DNA of 32,173 nt, taken from positions 1-32,173 of the forward strand of contig JAHEKS010000014.1 of the NCBI GenBank assembly GCA_024638215.1. Reading direction: 5' to 3'. The position numbers were made by a program, and so were the translations under genes. This document shows positions 8,734 to 15,583 of this stretch, piece by piece; the stretch's first letter is position 1, and every line of letters starts with the position of its first letter. The notes below the pieces were generated by a model. It was not told where the DNA came from and did not search any database. It worked only from the letters and a program-made list of their open reading frames with translations. The DNA comes from Acidobacteriota bacterium. Lineage in GTDB: Bacteria > Acidobacteriota > Terriglobia > UBA7540.

Positions 8734-9984
8734 TTGGCCAAAATCCTTCTTGTCACGCTCGTCTACGCCCCGGATCGGGTCTCGACAGCCGATATGATGC
8801 ACAGCCTGGCGCGCGGCCTGCAGCAATCGGGGCATGATGTGACGGTTCTCACGTCTATACCGCACTATTACCCCCCGGAGGACAGCCACGCGAGCCCCCA
8901 GTCGAGAGGTTCGCGGCCTTATCGCATCACGAACGAGGACGGAGTGAAGGTGATCCGGATCTTCATGCCTCGCAAAGGGCGGCGCGTATGGTCGAGGGTG
9001 TTCGATTTTCTCTGGTTTCAGTTCATGGTCACGGTTCTCGGCTTATGGCACGGCCGCGGATGCCGCGTGGTTTTGGTGACTTCGCCGCCTTTCACCTTTG
9101 GCTTGAGCGGCATCTTCCTGGCGTGGGTGCATCGAGCCGCCTTCATTTACGATGTGAGGGAGTTGATTGGAGACGTTCTTGTCCAGTCCGGAATGCTACG
9201 CCACCGGTTTTTGATACGGGTCTCTTACGCGCTCGAAGGTTTGGTTTACCGGCGCGCGAACGCGATTTCGACTATCGCACCTTCCTTCCGGGACCGTCTG
9301 GTTGCGCGTGGCCTGCCCCCTTCGAAGATTCATCTCACGCCGAATTTTGTGGACGTTGATTTCATCCAGCCGGGCAAGAAAGATAATTCTTTTTCCCGCC
9401 GCCATCATCTGGAAGACGCTTTCGTGGTGCTGTACGCCGGGAACCTGGGACTGACCCAGGGGCTGGAAATCCTGCTGAACGTTGCCCGAGCGTTCAAAGG
9501 CGACCCGAACTTCGTGGTGCTCGTGGTAGGTGAAGGGGTGGCGCGTGCGGGACTAGAGAAAGCCATCGGCGAATCCGGTCTCACGAACATACGTCTGCTG
9601 CCCTATCAACCGCTCGAAGCCGTCCCGGAGCTTTACGCCACGGCCGACGTCTGCGTGTCGCCGATGCGATCTCAGCTTTCTTATTCCACGGTTCCGTCCA
9701 AGATCTATACGGCTATGGCGGCAGGGCGCGCCGTTGTGGTCGCCGCGGAACTGGACAGTGAGGCGGCCCGATTGATCCAGGATGCGGGGGCGGGAATCTG
9801 CGTGCCGCCGGAGTCTCGCGAGGCGATGATGGAGGCGATTCAGAAAATCCGGCGCGACGCGGACTTTCGGCGGCGATGCGGCTCGAGCGGCCGCGCGTGG
9901 GTTTGCGCGCGCTACTCCGCGTCGGCCGCCATCGCGCGATACACCGAATTGATTGGCAAGCTGGCCCCGCCGTCTCACCTTTAG
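8734..9984 (+). CDS. Glycosyltransferase family 4 (WbuB/WcaI-like)
   Basis: This is a GT-B fold retaining glycosyltransferase of 416 residues. The N-terminal domain begins ILLVTLVYAPDRVSTADMMH and contains TSIPHYYP. The linker LTPNFVDVDFIQPG marks the passage to the donor domain, which has VLYAGNLGLTQGLEIL, LLPYQPLEAVPELYATAD and VPSKIYTAMAAGRAVV. The layout resembles WbuB/WcaI-type enzymes of O-antigen and colanic-acid loci. The start is TTG 8734, with GGGAG 8 bases upstream. The gene ends in a 4-base overlap with the convergent SGNH hydrolase gene, leaving no room for a separate terminator. The sugar donor is unknown. Confidence 0.88.
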   Translation: MAKILLVTLVYAPDRVSTADMMHSLARGLQQSGHDVTVLTSIPHYYPPEDSHASPQSRGSRPYRITNEDGVKVIRIFMPRKGRRVWSRVFDFLWFQFMVTVLGLWHGRGCRVVLVTSPPFTFGLSGIFLAWVHRAAFIYDVRELIGDVLVQSGMLRHRFLIRVSYALEGLVYRRANAISTIAPSFRDRLVARGLPPSKIHLTPNFVDVDFIQPGKKDNSFSRRHHLEDAFVVLYAGNLGLTQGLEILLNVARAFKGDPNFVVLVVGEGVARAGLEKAIGESGLTNIRLLPYQPLEAVPELYATADVCVSPMRSQLSYSTVPSKIYTAMAAGRAVVVAAELDSEAARLIQDAGAGICVPPESREAMMEAIQKIRRDADFRRRCGSSGRAWVCARYSASAAIARYTELIGKLAPPSHL

Positions 9985-11240
9985 CGCGGAGTTCCCGCAT
10001 GAGGAGTGCCGACGGGCCCTTCAAGCCGCGAACCGGAAGGTGCGCTTTCCCGCTTTCGATCCTCGCAGATCTTCTGCGCGATTAATTCGCCGGCCAGGTG
10101 CTGCCCGGCGGAGTTCCAGTGTCCGATGCCGGGCGGGGTGTTGGCGAAACCGTGCAGAAAGACGTGATGCTCGTCGGCGTATTTCTGAAAGGGCGGTCCC
10201 AAATCCACATATTGAATCCCTTCCCGGTCGAAAAATGCGCGGAAGCGCTGGTTGGGATAGAACAGGTCCGGCGACCCCAAGGCTTTTCTGGCCCTTTCTC
10301 GAAACGCCGGGTCGGGGTAGACCTGGATGTCATCGTCCTGAATGGCCACGAGGAAGGTGGCGCCTTTCTCCGTGACCTCGTCGTGCATGAGCTTGATCAG
10401 CCCTTCGGTCACCCGCCACGCCTCCCGCCAGGCAGGACTCGCCGGAGGATCGTAGATGGCATACTCTTCCGGCCGGGTGGTCCCGCCCAGTGCGCGAAGG
10501 CCGGGGTACTCCTTGTCGAACTGCTTTCTGACCCGGCTCTGGATGTAGAGGTCCTTCGCGCGCTTGACGGTTTCGATCACGCGTGAGGTCGGGATCAGGC
10601 TCCAGACGAAAGAATGGATCCGGTAGCTCTCGTCAGTCCGGAAGGAGTCGTCAAGCACCAGCGAGTCCCCGCGGTACACGAAGTAGGGGTGGTAAGGGAA
10701 GTTGTCGAGGGTGCGCGAATTCTCGTCCACGTCGTTGCTCCAGCAGAGGGCCAGCACCACGATATCCGGCGAGTACGCCCAGGCGTGGTCGCGCAAGGTG
10801 ATCAGCTCTTGCGAGGTGGTGTACCCCCCGACTCCGAAATTGATGACCTCGACCGTCTTTCCCTGGAATGCGTCGCAATGGTTCAACTCCTGTTCCATCA
10901 CGGAACAGAAATTTTCGCGCCGGGGCACCTGCATGGCCTCAGCGAAGGAATCACCCAACACGGCGATGCGGACGGTGTTGGGAGGCTTGGCCTTGGTGTG
11001 CTCGCGATCATGCAAGCCGTCGCTGTTGATGCGGACGTAGGATTCGCCTTCGTCGCGGTACCAGCCGGTTGTGCCGGCGGGCAAAGCCCAGCCTCGCTCC
11101 GCGTCCGGAGTGTAGAAGATCGGGAATGAGATTCCGGCCAGCCGGAGAGCGATTTCCGCGATGAGCAGCGCGGCCAGGATTCCTCCGCAGGTGAGCGCGA
11201 GGTTTGCCAGCCACCTCCGGAATGGGGTCACGGTATTCAA
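9981..11240 (-). CDS. SGNH/GDSL hydrolase, SxtL-like, membrane-anchored
   Basis: The 419-residue protein has one N-terminal membrane helix (about residues 11-36) followed by an SGNH esterase/acyltransferase-type domain. Block I is AVLGDSFAEAMQVP (GDS serine at residue 98), block II is VINFGVGGYTTSQE, block III is CWSNDVDEN, and block V is GIGHWNSAGQHL, holding the expected catalytic histidine. The domain should face the periplasm. I place the start at TTG 11240, overlapping the stop of the DUF5989 gene (TTGA); GTG 11231 is equally possible. It is the last gene of a four-gene minus-strand cassette beginning with a carbamoyltransferase. The GDSL protein SxtL occupies the corresponding place in saxitoxin clusters. 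Likely roles are removing or moving an acyl group on a carbamoylated glycan. Fold sure, substrate unknown. Confidence 0.85.
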   Translation of the reverse strand: MNTVTPFRRWLANLALTCGGILAALLIAEIALRLAGISFPIFYTPDAERGWALPAGTTGWYRDEGESYVRINSDGLHDREHTKAKPPNTVRIAVLGDSFAEAMQVPRRENFCSVMEQELNHCDAFQGKTVEVINFGVGGYTTSQELITLRDHAWAYSPDIVVLALCWSNDVDENSRTLDNFPYHPYFVYRGDSLVLDDSFRTDESYRIHSFVWSLIPTSRVIETVKRAKDLYIQSRVRKQFDKEYPGLRALGGTTRPEEYAIYDPPASPAWREAWRVTEGLIKLMHDEVTEKGATFLVAIQDDDIQVYPDPAFRERARKALGSPDLFYPNQRFRAFFDREGIQYVDLGPPFQKYADEHHVFLHGFANTPPGIGHWNSAGQHLAGELIAQKICEDRKRESAPSGSRLEGPVGTPHAGTPR

Positions 11241-11389
11241 AAGATCGTGTAGATGAGCGGGGTGAGCGCAGAAATTTCGGCGAAGGCGAGCAGCGCTCCG
11301 AGAATCAGAAGGGTCACGATGAGGGGCGCGAGCCAGTATTTCTTGCGGAGCTTCATGAAAGCCCACAGATCGCGAAGAAAATCGAGCAT
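11237..11389 (-). CDS. DUF5989/SxtK-like small membrane protein (50 residues)
   Basis: This very short gene starts at ATG 11389 and ends with TGA at 11237-11239. The product begins MLDFLRDLWAFMKLRKKYW, continues with a single hydrophobic stretch rich in Leu/Ile/Ala, and ends ALTPLIYTIF. That is the pattern of DUF5989 proteins as I recall them: an amphipathic basic N-terminus and one membrane helix. It lies 12 bases after the SxtJ-family gene and overlaps the start of the SGNH hydrolase gene. Its conserved place between SxtJ and an SGNH hydrolase suggests a structural or regulatory subunit of a membrane complex. Function is unknown, and the saxitoxin cluster name SxtK is used by gene order. 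Confidence 0.8.
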   Translation of the reverse strand: MLDFLRDLWAFMKLRKKYWLAPLIVTLLILGALLAFAEISALTPLIYTIF

Positions 11390-11401
11390 GGCATTTCGAC
11401 C

Positions 11402-11812
11402 TTAGAAAGGTTGGTCAAGCCGGCCAACATTGCCGCGCTCGCTGCGCACGCGGTAACTCGCGGCCTTCGGATCCCGTTGCAGGGCCAGTGGATCCCAGCC
11501 GAACATTCTCATCAAGAGACCGAAAGGCGTAATTATAACATAGAAGATCAGGGTCAAAGCTGCGTACGACAGCAGCTTCGAAACAATCACTCCGACTTTG
11601 GTTAAGGCAAGATGAATAATAGCGAGGCCGCGCGGAGCAACGATTGCCAAAATCCACAACACACCTGCCGCCCCGTAGGGCCACAGCGGAAACGGCTGGT
11701 GTTTCATCCAGGGAAGCAAGCCGCCAAACACTGCTGCGAGGGTCGCGCCGAGCATGAACCCGAACAGTCGAAGCCCGCGGGTTGATGGACGTTTCTTGTC
11801 TCTCCGTGCCAT
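11402..11812 (-). CDS. SxtJ-family membrane protein
   Basis: The 136-residue protein has a basic N-terminus (MARRDKKRPSTRGLRLFG), then about three to four hydrophobic helices (LGATLAAVFGGLLP, PYGAAGVLWILAIVAP, and the stretch around LLSYAALTLIFYVII). The soluble tail contains MRMFGWDPLALQRDPKAASY and the block RSERGNVGRLDQPF. The tail order 'GxDPL.r..d..a.SYW' is characteristic of SxtJ proteins; here the tryptophan is replaced. It begins 6 bases after the carbamoyltransferase stop and precedes the DUF5989 gene by 12 bases. No enzymatic residues are recognisable. A role as membrane partner of the carbamoyltransferase or SGNH hydrolase is inferred only from gene order. Confidence 0.82.
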   Translation of the reverse strand: MARRDKKRPSTRGLRLFGFMLGATLAAVFGGLLPWMKHQPFPLWPYGAAGVLWILAIVAPRGLAIIHLALTKVGVIVSKLLSYAALTLIFYVIITPFGLLMRMFGWDPLALQRDPKAASYRVRSERGNVGRLDQPF

Positions 11813-11818
11813 ACGGAA

Positions 11819-13660
11819 TCAGTCCGGCTCAAATTCTCCCGGTGTTGCCGCGGTGCTGCGCGCGACGGGCTGATCGGCCTTCGCCAGCAGGAAATTCTCT
11901 AACACCAGGCAATCCATTTGCGTGCGCATGAAACAGGCAAAAGCCTGCTCCGGGGTACAGACGATCGGCTCGCCCCGCACGTTGAAGGAAGTGTTCACGA
12001 CGACGGCGCATCCGGTCCGTTCGTGGAAGCATTGCAGCAGGTGATGGAATCGCGGGTTGGTTTCAGGATGGACGGTTTGGATGCGGGCGGAGAAATCCAC
12101 ATGGGTCACCGCAGGAAGCTGCGACCGGAACGCTTGCAGTTTTTCCAGGCCGGCCAATTGAGATTCGGAGTTATCCGTCGGGACCCGGAGGTTTTCGCGC
12201 ACCGGCGCCACGAGAAGCATGTAGGGACTGGGGCGGTCGAGGTCAAAGTATTCAGAAACCTTTTCCGCCGGGACAGAAGGCGCGAAAGGGCGGAAAGATT
12301 CGCGAAACTTGATTTTGAGGTTCATCAGCGATTGCATCTTTGGGTTGCGCGGATCGGCGAGGATCGAGCGAGCGCCCAGAGCGCGGGGGCCGAATTCCAT
12401 GCGCCCCTGAAACCAGCCGATCACGTTCTGCTTTTCGAGCAGCTCGGCCAGCCGGGGTATGAGTTCTGAGTCGTCGAGCCGCTGGTAAACGGCTCCCATC
12501 CTGTCCAGGACAGCGCGGATTTCGGGCTCGCTGAAGCGCGGGCCCAGCAGAGATCCCTGCATCAAGTCGCAGCCTTCGTTCTGGCGTGGCTGGCGATGAT
12601 CGAGATGCCAGACGGCCAGTGCGGCGCCCAGCGCCCCTCCCGCATCGCTCGCCGCGGGCTGAATCCAGATGTCCCGGTAGGGCCCGGCCTTGAGGATCTT
12701 CCCGTTGGCGACGCAATTGAGCGCCACTCCCCCGGCCAAGCAGAGGCAATCGAGATCCAGCTCGCGGCGGGCGGTCCGCGCCAGTCGCAGCACGACTTCA
12801 TTGGTGACTTCCTGGATGGAACGCGCGATGTCCATTTCGCGCCGGGTCAGCGCGCCTTCAGGCTTGCGCGGCGGGCCGCCAAACAGCCGGTCGAACCTCG
12901 AGTTGGTCATGGTGAGGCCGGCGGCGTAATTGAAATACTCCATGTCGAGGCGGAACGTTCCGTCTCGCTTGAGGTCCACGAGATGGGTCAGGATGGCATC
13001 CACGTAGCGAGGTTCGCCGTAGGGGGCCAGGCCCATCAGCTTGTACTCGCCCGAATTCACCTTGAAGCCGGTGAAGTAGGTGAAGGCCGAATAGAGCAGG
13101 CCCAGGGAGTGGGGAAAATCAATCTCCCACACGGGCACGAGCTCAGTTCCTTCTCCACGCCACAAAGTGGTGGTGGCCCATTCGCCCACGCCGTCCAGGC
13201 AGAGAACGGCGGCCCGCTGGAAGGGGCTCGGATAGAAGGCGGACGCAGCGTGAGACAAATGGTGTTCGGTGAACAGGAGCCGCGGCAGCCGCACGTTCTT
13301 TTCCGCGAATTCCGCCAATTCTGACTTGAGGACCTGCTTCAGGAAGAGTTTCTCTTTCAGCCAGACGGGCATGGCCTTCGAGAAGGAGCGCAGGCCTCGC
13401 GGCGCAAAGGCGAGATAAGTTTCCAGCAGCCGCTCGAACTTGAGGAAGGGTTTCTCGTAGAAGGCCACGGCGTCGAGTTGCGAGACGCCCACCCCTGCCT
13501 CTCGCAAGCAATACTCGATGGCCGCACGGGGGAATCCAGCGTCATGTTTGCGCCGCGAAAAGCGTTCTTCCTGTGCTGCGGCCACGATCCGCCCGTCGCG
13601 GATCAGCGCGGCTGCGCTGTCATGGTAGTAGGCGGAAATGCCCAGGATATCCGTGCTCAC
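11819..13660 (-). CDS. O-carbamoyltransferase, NodU/CmcH/SxtI family
   Basis: Such enzymes use carbamoyl phosphate and ATP to make carbamoyl-adenylate and then carbamoylate a hydroxyl. From GTG 13660 the protein has 613 residues, normal for the family. The N-terminal Kae1-like domain starts TDILGISAYYHDSAAALI, has the metal-binding EHHLSHAAS (H133, H134, H137) and LCLDGVGE (D156). The C-terminal YrdC-like part carries GWFQGRMEFGPRALGARS and NTSFNVRGEPIV. An in-frame TTG at 13738 would add 26 unmatched residues. It heads the minus-strand cassette with SxtJ, DUF5989 and SGNH genes, and is transcribed away from the sugar transferase gene. The likely substrate is a hydroxyl on a glycan sugar. Confidence 0.9.
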   Translation of the reverse strand: MSTDILGISAYYHDSAAALIRDGRIVAAAQEERFSRRKHDAGFPRAAIEYCLREAGVGVSQLDAVAFYEKPFLKFERLLETYLAFAPRGLRSFSKAMPVWLKEKLFLKQVLKSELAEFAEKNVRLPRLLFTEHHLSHAASAFYPSPFQRAAVLCLDGVGEWATTTLWRGEGTELVPVWEIDFPHSLGLLYSAFTYFTGFKVNSGEYKLMGLAPYGEPRYVDAILTHLVDLKRDGTFRLDMEYFNYAAGLTMTNSRFDRLFGGPPRKPEGALTRREMDIARSIQEVTNEVVLRLARTARRELDLDCLCLAGGVALNCVANGKILKAGPYRDIWIQPAASDAGGALGAALAVWHLDHRQPRQNEGCDLMQGSLLGPRFSEPEIRAVLDRMGAVYQRLDDSELIPRLAELLEKQNVIGWFQGRMEFGPRALGARSILADPRNPKMQSLMNLKIKFRESFRPFAPSVPAEKVSEYFDLDRPSPYMLLVAPVRENLRVPTDNSESQLAGLEKLQAFRSQLPAVTHVDFSARIQTVHPETNPRFHHLLQCFHERTGCAVVVNTSFNVRGEPIVCTPEQAFACFMRTQMDCLVLENFLLAKADQPVARSTAATPGEFEPD

Positions 13661-13765
13661 CGCGGCCTGATTGGGACCATGGATATGGAGAGGCAGGGGA
13701 CCCTCGCGATTCGATTTCTTGTTTCCAATATCCAACAAATCTTACGGCACTTCTCCCCGGCGCAC

Positions 13766-13794
13766 AATATGGAGAAAGTTTACCGTTGAGTTAA
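13766..13794 (-). promoter_or_regulatory. Candidate promoter for the carbamoyltransferase cassette
   Basis: On the minus strand TTAACT (13794-13789, 4 of 6 to the -35 consensus) and CATATT (13771-13766, 4 of 6 to the -10 consensus) are 17 bases apart. Initiation near 13759 would leave about 100 bases of leader before GTG 13660. An inverted repeat TTCTCC/GGAGAA overlaps this area. The 314-base stretch 13661-13974 between the two divergent genes holds nothing else I can support except the plus-strand candidate at 13837-13865. Confidence 0.35.
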
Positions 13795-13836
13795 CGCTCT
13801 GTCGTTGTCTGATCGAGGGTAGCGGCTCATTCGTGC

Positions 13837-13865
13837 TTGCCCTCCGTGCACCGTTCCGTTACATT
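13837..13865 (+). promoter_or_regulatory. Candidate promoter for the sugar transferase gene
   Basis: TTGCCC (13837-13842) and TACATT (13860-13865), each 4 of 6 to the sigma70 consensus, are separated by 17 bases. Transcription from about 13872 would give a leader of about 100 bases before ATG 13975. This placement also argues against an upstream in-frame TTG at 13837 being the true start, since it would be part of the -35 box. Confidence 0.4.
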
Positions 13866-13974
13866 AGAAAGGACCCAGCGGAAGAGAGGATTGCGGGCTG
13901 TGAGAACGAGGGAGCATCCGCTTCCAAGCGACAGTTCTCCTGAAAGCCAAACACGGCAGAGGTTTGTCCACAGC

Positions 13975-15468
13975 ATGGGAGTCATGCAAGACCACGCCCG
14001 CCCGGCGGCCGGGGCTCCTTGGAGAGAGGGAGCGCGCGCGGTGCGGCATCCCCCGCGCGTCACGCTCTATGTTCGTGGCGGGAAACGGGCCTTCGACTTT
14101 GTTGCCTCGCTGGCCGGCTTGGTGATTTTGAGCCCGCTGCTGCTGCTGTGCGCACTTCTGGTCCGGCTGACCTCCCGCGGGCCGATTCTGTTTCGCCAGC
14201 GCCGCGTCGGACTAGGCGGGCGCCCCTTCGATGTCCTCAAGTTCCGCACCATGCGTCAAGGCGCCGAACTGGCGGGTCCGGCGGTGGTGGTTCGGGGCGA
14301 CAAGCGCCTTACGCCCCTGGGGGGATTCCTGCGGCGGACCAAGCTGGACGAGCTCCCCCAACTTGTCAATGTTTTGCTGGGAGAGATGAGCCTTGTAGGT
14401 CCTCGTCCCCGCGTGCGGAACGAAATCGCTCCTCAGAATGGCGACGAAAGTCTTTTTGTCAACCTGCGTCCCGGCATGACTTCCTATGCCTCGCTTTACC
14501 ACCACATGGAAGCGGATTTCTGCGCGCAATACGATGACCCGCAGGCCGCGCACCGGGAAAATATTCTGCCGCAAAAGGCCCACCTGGACATGGATTACTT
14601 GAACAGCGTGAGCTTGGCGCAGGATGTGAAACTGATCTTCCTTACCGTCTTACTGGTTTTCGTTCCCGGCAAGGCGCGGCCGCATGTTGCCCGTTACTTC
14701 GGGTTTGATTTCCCGTCGTATAACCGGGGCGCGCAGATGCTCCTGGAGGCCGGGGTTTATGTGGGCGCGGTATGGCTGGCCTACTGGCTCCGCTACGACC
14801 GGGGGCTTCCGCCCTTTTACCATTCGCAACGGATTCTGTTCGTGATCATGCTTCCTATTCTCAGGCTTTCCGCCAACCAGCTTTTCAGTGTCTACAGGAT
14901 GATCTGGAGGTATTTCAATCTGGTGGATGCGGCCCGCCTGGCCGTTTCGATCACCGTGGTCTCAATAGTTCTGCTGGCATTGCGGCTGTTTTTGCCCAGC
15001 CAAAGCGACTTGGCCAACACCTTCCAACTGCCGATTACTGTGATTGCCATGGAGTACCTCCTTTCGATGGGCGGGTGCATGGGTTTGCGAGCGACGCGCC
15101 GATTGCTCTATCAGCTTGGACAGCACTACCGGCCCCTGCCGGGGGCGGCCAAGCGCCGCCTGCTGGTGGTGGGAGCGGGACTTTCCGGGCTGGGAGTGGC
15201 CCTGGAGGCGGCGCGCTATCCTCACTTGAGAATGGTGGGATTTGTGGATGACGACCCGGCCAAGCACGGACGCCTGATCGCCGGCTGCACGGTCCTGGGA
15301 CCTTATCGCGACATTGAAAACCTGATCCGGCAGCGACACGTGACCGACGTTGTTGTCTCCGACCCCAGCCTGCCCGAGGAGGGTCTGCGTGCGATCGCCC
15401 GCCAATGTCAAGATGCCGGAGCAAGCGTGCACCTGGTTCCCAACATCGAACAAATTCTGGGGACCTGA
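13975..15468 (+). CDS. Sugar-phosphate transferase fused to a WbpM/CapD-like N-terminal half (reversed domain order)
   Basis: From ATG 13975 the protein has 497 residues. Residues 35-230 are a bacterial sugar transferase domain (WcaJ/WbaP type). It has a membrane helix at 39-64, then PILFRQRRVGLGGRPF, LKFRTM, catalytic KLDELPQ (D125, E126) and SLVGPRPRV. It should transfer sugar-1-phosphate to undecaprenyl phosphate, starting the glycan. Residues 250-380 add several membrane helices, with WLAYWLRYDRGLPPFY typical of the membrane half of WbpM/CapD dehydratases. Residues 395-497 form a nucleotide-binding domain (LLVVGAGLSGLGVAL, then GFVDDDPAK). In usual PNPT enzymes the sensory half precedes the transferase; here it follows, and the dehydratase domain is absent. 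An earlier in-frame TTG at 13837 is unlikely. Sugar is unknown. Confidence 0.87.
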   Translation: MGVMQDHARPAAGAPWREGARAVRHPPRVTLYVRGGKRAFDFVASLAGLVILSPLLLLCALLVRLTSRGPILFRQRRVGLGGRPFDVLKFRTMRQGAELAGPAVVVRGDKRLTPLGGFLRRTKLDELPQLVNVLLGEMSLVGPRPRVRNEIAPQNGDESLFVNLRPGMTSYASLYHHMEADFCAQYDDPQAAHRENILPQKAHLDMDYLNSVSLAQDVKLIFLTVLLVFVPGKARPHVARYFGFDFPSYNRGAQMLLEAGVYVGAVWLAYWLRYDRGLPPFYHSQRILFVIMLPILRLSANQLFSVYRMIWRYFNLVDAARLAVSITVVSIVLLALRLFLPSQSDLANTFQLPITVIAMEYLLSMGGCMGLRATRRLLYQLGQHYRPLPGAAKRRLLVVGAGLSGLGVALEAARYPHLRMVGFVDDDPAKHGRLIAGCTVLGPYRDIENLIRQRHVTDVVVSDPSLPEEGLRAIARQCQDAGASVHLVPNIEQILGT

Positions 15469-15583
15469 CGGCCCAGCCTCGCGGACCGCCGGTGATTCTC
15501 TCTAAGACCTTGAACATTCAAGAGATCCTCGCCCTAGGCGGGCGGAATTGTTTCGGCCTTCGGGCCCACGAAGCGTGGCGGGC

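Noticed and set aside
7687-8889. Long open frame on the minus strand opposite the SDR gene
   Set aside because: It mirrors the codon bias of the SDR gene on the other strand, has no recognisable domain and would cover the start of the GT4 gene.
9981-13660. Saxitoxin biosynthesis
   Set aside because: None of the polyketide, amidinotransferase or oxygenase genes of saxitoxin synthesis are present; only the carbamoylation-type cassette is shared.
15469-15583. Frameshifted dehydratase domain after the sugar transferase
   Set aside because: Only 115 bases separate it from the next gene and no frame there encodes a dehydratase signature.
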